From Kineosporia aurantiaca JCM 3230 (GTDB taxonomy: Bacteria; Actinomycetota; Actinomycetes; Actinomycetales; Kineosporiaceae), in contig JODP01000023.1 in NCBI GenBank assembly GCA_000719025.1, positions 16,019 to 80,018 of the forward strand: a stretch of 64,000 bases of DNA. Reading direction: 5' to 3'. The position numbers were made by a program, and so were the translations under genes. Shown piece by piece: positions 33,204 through 42,500 of the stretch (positions are counted from its first letter, which is position 1; every line of letters begins with the position of its first letter). The notes under the pieces were generated by a model that worked only from the letters and a program-made list of their open reading frames with translations, did no database searches and was not told the origin of the DNA.

Positions 33204-34451
33204 ATGCGAGTCGTCATCATCGGGGCCGGCCTCGGCGGCCTGTGCCTGGCGCACGGCCTGCGACAGGCGGGGACTGCCGTCACCGTCCACGAACGCAACG
33301 ACCTTCGTCAAGCCCACCCCGCCAGCTACGGCATCCACCTGAACACCGACGGCCTGGGCGCGCTGCACGACTGTCTGCCGTCCGCGAACTGGCAGCAGTT
33401 CACCGCCACGACCGTGCCGGCTGCCAACGTCATCAACTTTCACGACGCCGCCGGCGGCCTGCTCTGCGCCCTCGACCACCGCACCGTGGAAAGCGCCGAG
33501 GACCCCGTCACCCGCCGCCGGGCCGTCAGCCGCGGCAATCTTCACCAGGCCCTGCTCGCGGGACTCGACAGCGCAGTGGTGCACTGGGGTTCACGCTTCA
33601 CCGAGTACACCCACGCGCCCGACGGTCGCGTCATCGTCCACTTCGCCGATGGCACTATCACGACGTGCGATCTTCTTGTCGGCGCCGACGGCAGCAACTC
33701 TCGGGTGCGCACCCAAGTACTGCCTTACCTGCGTCGACAGGACCTCGGCATCCTCAACGTCGCCGGGCGCGTCCCGCTGACCCCCGAACTGGCCGGGCTC
33801 CTGCCCGCGCAACTGTCCGACACGTCCATTAACAACGTCGTACCGGCCGGGCCCGGATGGCTCTTCGCCTCGACCTGGGCCACCGGCGACAGCGGATCGC
33901 GCTCCATCCGAGGTGCCGAGAACACCGACCGCTACATCGTCTGGGCTTGGGCCGCACGACGCAACACCTACCCGGGCGGCGGTGATCAGCTGGCCGGGAG
34001 CGACCTCAAAGCACACGTGCAGCGGCAGATCAGAACCTGGGCAGCACCCTTCCGTGACCTGATCGACGCGACCGACCCGACCGACATCGGGCCAGTGCCG
34101 CTGCGCACCATGCCACAGCTACCAGCCTGGGAACCCAGCAACGTCACCCTGATCGGCGACGCCATCCACAACATGACTCCCATGGGCGGCCTCGGCGCCA
34201 ACATCGCCCTGCGCGACGCCGACACCCTGCGCGCCGCGCTCATCGAGCACGGCGATCCCACGAAGGCCGTCAGTCACTACGAGACCCAGATGCGCGAGTA
34301 CGCCAACGCCGCCCTGGCCCTCTCCACCCGCAATGCCGAACGCGCCACCAATCCGGCCCGTCTACCTCGCAGCATCTTTCGCACCCTGCTCAGGGCAGCC
34401 AGCCGCTCCGACACCATCAAGCGGCGCATCTTCCACACCCCGGCGCGCTGA
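33204..34451 (+). CDS. FAD-dependent aromatic-ring monooxygenase
   Basis: The 415-residue enzyme has the PHBH-type FAD motifs in order. These are 'VVIIGAGLGGLCLAHGLRQA' at the start (GxGxxG), 'DLLVGADGSNSRVR' (DG motif) in the middle, and 'VTLIGDAIHNMTPMGGLGAN' (GD motif) near the end. ATG 33204 follows AAGGAG at nine bases, better than ATG 33186. It hydroxylates aromatic or polyketide substrates using NAD(P)H and oxygen. With the ABM-fusion gene upstream and the MarR regulator, it looks like a dedicated aromatic/quinone modification or detoxification module. Confidence 0.9.
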   Translation: MRVVIIGAGLGGLCLAHGLRQAGTAVTVHERNDLRQAHPASYGIHLNTDGLGALHDCLPSANWQQFTATTVPAANVINFHDAAGGLLCALDHRTVESAEDPVTRRRAVSRGNLHQALLAGLDSAVVHWGSRFTEYTHAPDGRVIVHFADGTITTCDLLVGADGSNSRVRTQVLPYLRRQDLGILNVAGRVPLTPELAGLLPAQLSDTSINNVVPAGPGWLFASTWATGDSGSRSIRGAENTDRYIVWAWAARRNTYPGGGDQLAGSDLKAHVQRQIRTWAAPFRDLIDATDPTDIGPVPLRTMPQLPAWEPSNVTLIGDAIHNMTPMGGLGANIALRDADTLRAALIEHGDPTKAVSHYETQMREYANAALALSTRNAERATNPARLPRSIFRTLLRAASRSDTIKRRIFHTPAR

Positions 34452-34534
34452 GGCACCCCTGGCAACCTGACGCGAGGACGGCGAATTCCCGATCGAGCAT
34501 CCGTTCGCGGACGGCAGGGTAGTCCTTGGGTGAG

Positions 34535-34642
34535 GGGCCGGTGCCTGATGACGGCGGGTCGGTTGCGGCGGTTGTAGGTCCTGGCCATGACTCGCAGGAC
34601 GTGGCGCTGAACCGTGCCTTTGCACAGACTGAGTGCCCGAGC
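34535..34642 (-). pseudogene. Scrap of a LuxR-type helix-turn-helix
   Basis: The minus frame reads 'ARALSLCKGTVQRHVLRVMA' then 'RTYNRRN', closely matching the tail 'ARALSLREDTVQRHVLSIMA' and 'KTRSRNR' of the intact regulator at 35856-36512. The DNA is similar over about 70 bases. Only the recognition part survives, and the similarity ends where the next fragment begins. Confidence 0.6.
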
Positions 34643-35008
34643 AGCCTGCTGCGGCTGAACATGACCGCCGCCCAGATCGACGCCCTGCCCGCCGCCGTAC
34701 CGACCTGGAAGCGCACCATCCTCAAGGCGATGGCCCAGTACGGCATGTACATCGGCGAAACCGGCTCCTCGTTCTACTTCACCATCGAGACCGAGGCCGG
34801 CAACCAGTACACCAGCATGGGCGCCACCGACGCGTGGCTCTCGTTCGCCGCGGCCAACAACTGGCCCCAGGTCGCCTCCACACCCGACTACCCCGCCGCA
34901 CACCGGCTGGGCTCGATGCGCTCGGACGCGGACGGGATCGACTGGAACGCGTCGGTGTGGTCGAAGCTGGTCGTGCTCGATCCGTGTGTGGCGTTGCGGA
35001 CCTGCTGA
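34643..35008 (+). pseudogene. C-terminal fragment of a secreted actinobacterial protein
   Basis: The frame gives 'LRLNMTAAQIDALPAAVPTW', 'KRTILKAMAQYGMYIGETGS' and ends 'LVVLDPCVALRTC'. I recognise this as the end of large secreted proteins of actinomycetes; the N-terminal signal peptide and main domain are missing. On its left the sequence switches abruptly to the LuxR scrap at about 34643, so a deletion or recombination joined two unrelated genes here. Confidence 0.55.
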
Positions 35009-35138
35009 GGTTTGATCTGCGACCAGGCCGGCGCACGTCCCCGAGCCGGGGGAGTGCGCCGGTCTGGCGGACCAGGTCGGCCGGGCATCTCACCACGTGT
35101 CTCTGAGCCGTACCCGAAGCTGCACCAACACTTTTAAT

Positions 35139-35166
35139 GGCTTCAAATGATGGACGCTCGTGGGCA
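35139..35166. repeat. 28-bp dispersed repeat, copy 2
   Basis: This segment is 25/28 identical to 19944-19971. It lies in the 230-base gap between the secreted-protein fragment and the hypothetical gene at 35241; that gap holds nothing else I can name. Confidence 0.6.
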
Positions 35167-35240
35167 CCCGGGCGGGACCCTCGGGACACGAGTTGCCGGG
35201 TTGAGCACGCTGTCCTTGCCTGCGGTCAAGCCCCCTGCCC

Positions 35241-35816
35241 TCATACCCCCAGTTCTGAACCTTCCGGTACAGCCGGATCAAACAGGCCTTGGGCGATAGC
35301 AGCGAACGTGTCCCTGGCCTCGTTCATCCGAACATTCTTGGCATCGTGTCCCCTCGCCGGCTTCCCGCCCCGGGCCTGTCGGTCGAGATCGAGGCTGTAG
35401 TCGCCAACGCAGTCCCTCAAGGCCACTGCTGCGTCAGCCAGCTCCGGTGGTCCCGCTATCTGAATGGGCGCGGTACTTGCGGAGAAATCGGCCCAGGCCT
35501 GCATGTAGCGGTCCTTGGTGCGCGCCGTTGCCTCCGTGCTTGGCGCCTCCAGCATCCAGCCGTATTCATCGGCGACATCGCGAAATGTGGCTGCCAGAGA
35601 CAGGAACTTGACGCACGCATCGCGACGCACGTTGTCCAACTCCGCGGCGCGCGCATCTATCCGCGCGCGTCGAGCCTGCTCCACCTCGTGAACACGGACT
35701 GCCTCAGCCTGCTGCGCCTGGGTCCGGGCAGAAAAGGCATTCGTTGCAAGGGTGACGCCACCACCGAGAACGGTGCCGAGGACGGCGAAGATTCCAGCCG
35801 TGAGGTCAGAAGCCAT
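35241..35816 (-). CDS. Membrane-anchored helical hypothetical protein
   Basis: The 191-residue protein has one N-terminal membrane segment (about residues 4-26, 'LTAGIFAVLGTVLGGGVTLA'). A charged, probably coiled-coil, helical stretch (about 32-75, rich in Ala, Glu, Arg and Gln) and a soluble helical C-terminal half follow. I recognise no family. It is transcribed convergently with the scrap region and lies downstream of the LuxR regulator on the same strand (39 bases apart), so the two may share a transcript. Confidence 0.65.
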   Translation of the reverse strand: MASDLTAGIFAVLGTVLGGGVTLATNAFSARTQAQQAEAVRVHEVEQARRARIDARAAELDNVRRDACVKFLSLAATFRDVADEYGWMLEAPSTEATARTKDRYMQAWADFSASTAPIQIAGPPELADAAVALRDCVGDYSLDLDRQARGGKPARGHDAKNVRMNEARDTFAAIAQGLFDPAVPEGSELGV

Positions 35817-35855
35817 AGAACGAGCGTACTTGCAGGGCCTCAGCCCAGTTCCGGA

Positions 35856-36512
35856 TCAGCGCGCCGGAAAGCGCCGCGCGATCAGCTGGCCGCGATTGCG
35901 CGAGCGGGTCTTGGCCATGATGCTCAGGACGTGGCGCTGAACCGTGTCTTCGCGCAGACTGAGTGCCCGGGCGACCTCTTGGACGGATCGACCCAGCGCG
36001 AGCATGACCAGGATTTCGCGCTCGCGAAGGGTGAGCTTCGTGGCCAGCTTCATTGCCAATATTGGTTCGGGCCTAGCAGCAGCAGAATCAATCAGCGATC
36101 GTCTGAGGTCTAGGTCCAGCCAGGCCCGGCCGGCGGCGACGGTGCGGACTGCCGCGGCCAGTTCGTGCGGAGTGGTGTGCTGAGGCACGATGCCCAGAAC
36201 GCCTGCCCGTAATGCCTCGTGGACGGCCTGGTCGTTGTCCGTCGCGGTCAGCACGAGCACCCGGAATCTGTCGTCTGTCAGTCGCCGGGTGGCCTCGATC
36301 CCGTCGATCTCGGGCGTCCTTTGGTCCAGCAGGACGACGTCGGGCCGAATGCTGCGAGCCAGAGCAACGGCATCACCAACCGCAGATGTCTCAACGGCCA
36401 CGCGGATGCCCGTATGGACGTCGAGTAGCACGCCTAAGCCAGCCCGCGTGACCCCTTGGCCTCCGGCGACCAGGACGCAAACGGTCGTCTGCGTTCTGGT
36501 CTGCTCGGACAT
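35856..36512 (-). CDS. Orphan NarL/LuxR-type response regulator with degenerate receiver
   Basis: The 218-residue protein has a receiver domain (about residues 8-120) and a LuxR helix-turn-helix (about 150-215, 'LTLREREILVMLALGRSVQE', 'VARALSLREDTVQRHVLSIM'). The phospho-acceptor Asp is kept in 'PDVVLLDQRTPEIDG'. The two acidic residues that bind magnesium near the N terminus are replaced ('VLVAGGQGVTRAG' instead of the usual D-D/E pair). The conserved Lys is also gone ('GVLGIVPQHTTPHEL'). It should not be phosphorylated normally. No sensor kinase gene is adjacent. Start ATG 36512 is chosen over 36560 by family length. Confidence 0.85.
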   Translation of the reverse strand: MSEQTRTQTTVCVLVAGGQGVTRAGLGVLLDVHTGIRVAVETSAVGDAVALARSIRPDVVLLDQRTPEIDGIEATRRLTDDRFRVLVLTATDNDQAVHEALRAGVLGIVPQHTTPHELAAAVRTVAAGRAWLDLDLRRSLIDSAAARPEPILAMKLATKLTLREREILVMLALGRSVQEVARALSLREDTVQRHVLSIMAKTRSRNRGQLIARRFPAR

Positions 36513-36927
36513 GGATCCTCCTACGGCCGAGCGCTTGCGCAGGAACGCATCAAGAGCCACATCGACATCCGAATGCCATTCTCTATGGTCTGTTTCGGTC
36601 TGTCAGCCGCATGATGCCGACCCGAAGGCCAACAGACAACCGCCGGTCCCGCTATCTGTCCCACCCGCGACTGTGCCCGGTGGACCTGAATACTCCCTTC
36701 GATGAAACCATTCCAGGAGCACGGAAGAATCACAGCCACTAGCTTCGGCGGTATCCCTTATGCAGTAGGGGAAGGGGACAAGCCGGCGCCGGAGCTCCGT
36801 GCGGCCTGCTCCGGCGTTAGACCATCGGAGAGAACACCATGTTCAACGCGGCGGCGCTTTTGTGATCGACGTGAATGCGCCTGAGACGCCAACCAAACCG
36901 AACTGCCTCAGCGGTGGCGCGAAGGTG
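36513..36927. other. Intergenic region without a gene
   Basis: This should contain the promoter of the LuxR regulator (minus strand). I see no coding frame with support. Confidence 0.5.
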
Positions 36928-36961
36928 GTGAGGGAGCACCGATTGCCCGGTGCCCCCTCAC
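36928..36961 (-). terminator. Hairpin terminator of the nuclease operon
   Basis: A 14-bp stem with one mismatch and a six-base loop ends 11 bases past the stop of the minus-strand gene at 36972. Confidence 0.7.
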
Positions 36962-36971
36962 CTCGCCCTGG

Positions 36972-37622
36972 TTAACCACGCTCCAGGTTGTGATCAGGAC
37001 CTGGGTCAGGTGGACCGGGAGCGTACCCCTCTCCTCTTCCCAGGTGCCCCCCTTGACCGCCACCGCCGGACAACGGTTGCCTCAAGTCCAAGGCGCTCGC
37101 CGGTGGAGCTGAATCGGGTGGGAGCGCCTGCGGGCGTTGTCGGACGGCAGCTCCAAACTTGTCGGTGAGCTTGTAGCGAGTCTCCGAAGCTGTGGGTGCC
37201 GGCCAGGCCTGAACGAGATGTTCCTCGACTAGGTCCCTGCCATCGACGTCTCCGAGGGCCTGCGCGCGATCTCGCCCGCGAGCATGCACCCGGACTCGGT
37301 AGGTGCCCGGGGAAAGTGGCGGCGCCGGTGGATCAACGCCTAGGGATGAATTCAGCACGCCTTCCCCCTTTTCAAAACCCAGGCTCACCTCGACGATTTC
37401 ATCCCAAGGGTCAAGATCCGGCGTGCCTGGGTCGGAAGGAAGCCAGTCAAGGCTCACTGGCACCGAGCCGAACTCTGTCCCGCACAGGACGGCTATGAGG
37501 TTGTGGGCAGCGACGACCAAGCCGTTGCCTCCGCCGAAGGAAAGGCCGCCGACCTGCTCGAAGCGGGAGATCTCATTGAGCCAGTACTGATTTCCATCGA
37601 TCCGCACAAGAACTTGCTGCAT
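36972..37622 (-). CDS. Hypothetical partner of the NucA/NucB-type nuclease
   Basis: The 216-residue protein is soluble and without signal peptide. Its centre contains 'DPWDEIVEVSLGFEKGEGVL', 'LSPGTYRVRVHARGRDRAQA' and 'DLVEEHLVQAWPAPTASETR', a beta-rich pattern I have seen in uncharacterised actinobacterial proteins. The last 45 residues are Gly/Pro-rich and may be frame-shifted. It follows a secreted nuclease gene by nine bases, so the two are surely co-transcribed. A cytoplasmic protein immediately after a nuclease gene could be its inhibitor, but that is only an inference from position. Confidence 0.6.
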   Translation of the reverse strand: MQQVLVRIDGNQYWLNEISRFEQVGGLSFGGGNGLVVAAHNLIAVLCGTEFGSVPVSLDWLPSDPGTPDLDPWDEIVEVSLGFEKGEGVLNSSLGVDPPAPPLSPGTYRVRVHARGRDRAQALGDVDGRDLVEEHLVQAWPAPTASETRYKLTDKFGAAVRQRPQALPPDSAPPASALDLRQPLSGGGGQGGHLGRGEGYAPGPPDPGPDHNLERG

Positions 37623-37631
37623 GTCGTCTCC

Positions 37632-38801
37632 TCAGACAGCAACCCAGAAGGCATCGCCCGTTTCATCGGGGCCGCTGAGGACCCGAGCCGACCGGTAGAA
37701 GGCAGTGATCAAGCCGCTCTGAGACTGCTGCTCTGCAACCGGAACCCAGGCAAAGCCAGAGTTCGGCGGCAGCACCTTGGCTCCTCCCTGATCGGTCGTG
37801 GCGAAAGGGTACTCGTCACAACTGACCACTCCGGGATCGGGAGAGGTCTGCTTGGCGCAGACCGCTGCGCGATTCCCGTTCGCGGCATCCGAGTTGCGGG
37901 TGAGGGGCTCTCCGCCAGCGGCACGCCCGTAATGAAGCGTGCCCGCTCCTTGAATTCTTTGAATGTTGGCCCGAATATTGGGGAGTGTAGCCATGGATGT
38001 CATTACGGGCCGAATCCCCGGAACCACGCACCCCGCCGGAAAGCCGGCTTGGACGTTATCGCAGCGAAAATTTGGAGCTTTCCAATCAACCGGCGTTGCG
38101 GTTCCCTGGCCCCAGCTCAAAGAGTAGCTTGTCTCCCCCAAGTGGACGGCGTTCGTGGAATCTGTGTAATTAATTGTGGCAGATACCGTTGAACCTGAGG
38201 TAATTGGCGCGCCTTGTGGAAAATTATTGGTGGCTGAACAAGTTGCGTCACAAGAGACGGCAAGGTTCAGGGAGGCTCCGGTGAGAACGCCTGCTGTTGC
38301 GGTGGTCTTGATGCTGAAGTCCTCCGTGAAATTACGGCTCTGTGCATCCAGAACAAGATGTTGGGTTACTTCAAATTGCGCAGCTCCGATGAGACCACCG
38401 GTAGTTGGATCCATCCAATCGAGCTCGGCGTGACCGCCTCCGCACATCTCAAACCGAGAACCCTGCCAGTTGCCACTTAGCACACAAAGCGAGGCTGCGG
38501 ATGCGCGAGTGCTGGGCGCCGAATTTTGAGCCGTCTTTCGTGAAGAAGGCAGTTCTTGGACCGCCTCGACATTATTGAGCTTGAGGCATCCGACGTGTCG
38601 AAATTTTTCTTTGCGTAACTGGGGGAGCCTCGCCCGAACCGATGTGCAAGAGTCAGCAAGAAATCCTCCGCTCAGAGTTCCGATTTCGCTCTGCACTTGG
38701 GGTTCTGTCACGCTCGTCAGGTCGGCGCTCCAGGCGGCACCGCCAATTAGGGATGTGAGCAGAGCCGCAACTGCAAACGTGCTGTAGATCCGCCGTTTCA
38801 T
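37632..38801 (-). CDS. Secreted protein with NucA/NucB-type deoxyribonuclease domain
   Basis: The 389-residue protein has a signal peptide (about residues 1-25, 'FAVAALLTSLIGGAAWSA') and a long beta-rich N-terminal part with several cysteines. A C-terminal NucA/NucB-like domain (about 290-389) includes 'NRAAVCAKQTSPDPGVVSCD', then 'EYPFATTDQGG', the family's active-site motif with Asp-Glu. NucA/NucB enzymes cut DNA outside the cell and also occur as toxin domains. The gene is noticeably less GC-rich in third positions than its neighbours, suggesting transfer. It is the first gene of a two-gene operon. Confidence 0.75.
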   Translation of the reverse strand: MKRRIYSTFAVAALLTSLIGGAAWSADLTSVTEPQVQSEIGTLSGGFLADSCTSVRARLPQLRKEKFRHVGCLKLNNVEAVQELPSSRKTAQNSAPSTRASAASLCVLSGNWQGSRFEMCGGGHAELDWMDPTTGGLIGAAQFEVTQHLVLDAQSRNFTEDFSIKTTATAGVLTGASLNLAVSCDATCSATNNFPQGAPITSGSTVSATINYTDSTNAVHLGETSYSLSWGQGTATPVDWKAPNFRCDNVQAGFPAGCVVPGIRPVMTSMATLPNIRANIQRIQGAGTLHYGRAAGGEPLTRNSDAANGNRAAVCAKQTSPDPGVVSCDEYPFATTDQGGAKVLPPNSGFAWVPVAEQQSQSGLITAFYRSARVLSGPDETGDAFWVAV

Positions 38802-39505
38802 GTGTCTCCCCTGGACGATAGTCGAACGCGCTACGAACCGTTCACGGAAGCCGGGCGTAGATGGTTCACCTACTCACGGTGTCGAACACGCTGCATCCAC
38901 CGCCGAACGCAGGTACAGGAAATAGTCCGCTCAGCAACGGGCATCGCGGATCTAGACGATCACCGTCTTACCTGGGTCTTCTCTCCATGGGTGATATCCA
39001 TCAGTCGCCGCGGTTTCTAGGCGGTGGCCCGAGGTGACAAATCAGACAAGGGATGACTGAACCGTGATGCGTGCCGATACGTCAGGGTGCGTAAGTCCGC
39101 GATGATCGGCATATGCGCGAGCGGAAGCCACTGCAACCAACTGGTGGAAGTAGTCTTCGTCCCAGGCGAACGTCGGTGCCAGGACATCCGGGGTGAGCCC
39201 GTCCGCGATGTGACGGCAGGTTTGTTGACTCCGGCTGAAGACTGACCCCCGGTTCCCGGAACAGCCGGGTCAAGATTCAGGCGGCGTTGATAACCGTGGG
39301 GCACGGCAGCGTTCTGCGAAGAGGCCGAGATCGGCGGATCGGTAGCTTCTGAGGCCGAGGGGCATGACGTGCGCCCAGGTCGCAAATTGTCGGGATGTCT
39401 GCACTTCGCGATCTCCTTTCCGACCTCACAGGCATGCCGTCCTCAAGGAATCCTCCATCCGTGCCGATCTTGCCCAGAAGGCATGGGACGTGCTCAGGAG
39501 GACTG
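38802..39505. other. Gene-poor stretch with a possible C-terminal gene scrap
   Basis: On the minus strand, 39042-39258 reads 'CRHIADGLTPDVLAPTFAWD', 'EDYFHQLVAVASARAYADHR' and stops at 39042. It is protein-like but has no start and no family I know, so it may be a fragment. The region otherwise holds the promoters of the nuclease operon and of the large helicase gene. Confidence 0.35.
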
Positions 39506-42500
39506 GTGACGGACGTGGTACGCACGGATCCGGCCACCGCGATCCGTCTGGCCATCGGGCAATGGCGTGACGACCTGGTCAATCTGACCGCCCGCAATCG
39601 CCTGCTCAACTTCCGGCCCAGCCGCACGTCGTCGATCGAGATCGACCGGCCGGACCTGGAACGGACGCTCTCGGGCCTCCTGGGCGAGCAGGAATTCGTC
39701 TTCCGGAGTCTGGAGCGGGACCCTGAGGCCTCCTCCGATACCGACATTCCCGGTTGGATCAACGACGGGACAGCGGCGGAGGAGGAGCTGTTCTCGCGGG
39801 CCCCGGCCGTTGATCTCAACGCCGCGCTGCGCTCGTTGCTGCGCAAGTCCAACCAGGAGTACCTGGACCGTGGCGTATGGGTGCTCTACTTGGCCTTTGG
39901 CACCTTGGAGTGGAAGGACGAGTCCGGTGCGCCTTACCGCAGCCCGCTGGTCCTAGTTCCGGTGCAGCTGTACAGCCCAGGCCGACGAGCCACTCCGCGG
40001 CTGAAGCTGGCCGAGGAGGACGCGACGGCCAATCCAGCGCTGGTCCTGCGGCTGGCACAGATGGACATCCAGGTCCCGGGGTTTGAGGACCTGGAGAGCC
40101 TGGACCTGTCCTGGTACTTCAGCAGCGTCGAGGAAGCGCTGCAGGCAGCGGTGCAGTCCGGGGAGGAGTTCCGGCGCGGCTGGAAGGTCAACCCGACGTT
40201 GCACCTCTCGTACTTCTCCTTCTCCAAGGAGGCCATGTACCGGGACCTGCTGGAGAACGAAGACCGTATCGCTGAGCACGCGGGAATCCAGGCGTTGGCC
40301 CAAGGCCCTGGCGAAGGCACGGATTCGTTCGACTTCGACGAGATCCCTGACGACAAGATCGATCAGCTCGCTCCGGCCGACGGCACCCCGCTGGTGCTGG
40401 ACGCCGATTCCTCGCAGCGTGCCTGCGTAGCCGCGGCCCTGGCCGGCCGGTCGTTCGTCATGGACGGACCGCCGGGTACCGGTAAGTCGCAGACCATTTC
40501 GAACATGATTGGCGCCTTGCTGCACGCCGGGCGCAGCGTGCTGTTCGTCTCGGAGAAGGCGGCGGCCCTGGACGTGGTGCGCAACCGGCTCGGTGCCGCT
40601 GGCCTCGGTTCCTTTCTGCTGGAGCTGCATTCGCACAAGGCCACCCGCAAGGAGGTGGCCCTGGCGCTGGGCGATGCACTGGAGAACATCAGCCAGGTGG
40701 ACCTGGGCCCGGCCACGGAGGAGGAGCGGCGGCAACTGCGACGCCGGCAGGGTGAGCTCAACGACTACGCCGCCGCGATGAACGTGCCGCGAGCGCCGCT
40801 GAACCTGACGCTTCACGAAGTCCTGGGGCGGATTGCGCTGCTCGATGCGGTGCCGGCGCTCCCGGCGCGGTTGCCGGACATCGGTGCGCTGGATCCCTCC
40901 GGTCTGGCCGACATCTTTCAGGCCGCCGAGGGACTGGACCGGTCCTGGCGCCCGGCTCTGGAGGGCGCGGATTACCTATGGCGTGGGGTCACGCTGCGCA
41001 CTTCGTTCGATGCCGTTCTCTATCAAGCTGCCAGCGCTCTGCGAGTTCTGCGCGAGACGGTGGCGCCGTTGGACGCGGTGGCCGAGCTGTTCTCGCTTAC
41101 CCGTCCCACAGACGCGGGCCGGCTCTTCGGGCTCGCTCGCCTGGCTCATGACCGCCCGCTCGGCGTGCCCGAGGAGTGGCTGACGAGGACGGATCCGGCC
41201 GAGCTGCGGGAGAGTGTTGCCGGACTCATGGACGCCCTCAAGGAGCTTGAGCGCATCGACCAGGACGCCGAGGAGGTCTGCGGTGTTCCCTGGACCGCGG
41301 TCCCCTCGCCGGCCGTGCTGCCCCCGACACCCCAGCCGCCAACGTCCTCGTTGTCGCTGGCGCCACTCGATCTTCTGCCGCTGACCGCTGGGACAGCGGG
41401 TGAGGCGGCCAAGCTTTTCGCCGCAGCGGCCAACATGCTGGCCAGGCATCAGCAGAACCTCGACGGCATCGCGGTCACCCTGCAGGCACCACCGGTCCAG
41501 ACGTTCGATCAGGCGGCCAAACTGCTCACGCTGGCTGCACTGTCGGGCCGTCCTCAGCGTCCCGAAGCAGTCTGGTTCACTCCGGCGGGATTGGCGGCCG
41601 CGCGGCGGGCCCTGGAGGCTGTCCGTGGTGCCCTGGCCTCTCGGGACAGTGCCCGACAGCAGGCAGAGCAGATGTTTACGCCCACGGTCCTGTCGTTGGA
41701 CCTGGCCGTGCTACAGCAACGGTTCACCCAGACCCATCGCGGGTGGCGCAAAATCCTGGGCGGCTTCCGTTCGGATAAACAGGAACTGGCCGCAGGCGTG
41801 AAGGATCCGGCCGGCGTCAAGGCCGCAATCGATGCCCTGCCTGCGGCACGAGCATGGCAGGCGGCAGAACGAGACCTGGCCGAGACGCTGGCTGAGCAGG
41901 GGGCAGCGCTGGGCGCCCACTTCCGCGGTGAGCAGACGGACCTGACCTTGATCGCTGACCTGCTGGTCGTCAGCGAGCAGGCCCTATCGCTGGGTTTCGA
42001 CGTTGCCCCCGCTGGTCGGGTGCTGGGTAACGGAGTCAGTCCGCCTCCCTGGATGCCCGCTCTGGTCGAAGAGATCGGGCGTGACGTTCGTTCCTGGCAG
42101 AGCATGCTGGTGCCGGGCTCGCAGCCAGGCATGCCCCTGCAACTGCAGAGCCTGCCGCTCGCGGACGCAGTGGTCTGGCTGCGCGATCAGGTAGGGCCGG
42201 CCGAGGCGGCCAGTAAGTTCACCGAGGCGGTTGCCCGGGCAGTTCAGCGTGACCTGACTCTGCACGGTACGCAGATCGTGTTGGCCACCCGCGAGGCCAC
42301 GGAGGCTGCACACGTCCGTTTCGCCCAGGAGCAAGGACAGAGAGCGCCATTGCTGCAATCCCTCTACCAGGGAGAACAGACCGACATTGCGGCGCTGAAC
42401 GGTGCCGTGCAGTGGTCCGGGCAGGTACGGAAGCACACCGCAACACCGGGTAGTCCGTTGAGCGGTGCCCAGGCTGATGCCCTGTCTCAGATAGCTGATT

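Noticed and set aside
31941..33584. A 547-codon minus-strand frame opposite the DUF3159-ABM and monooxygenase genes
   Set aside because: Composition is that of a mirror frame (Gly, Gln, Asp, Arg) and both opposite genes carry clear domains.
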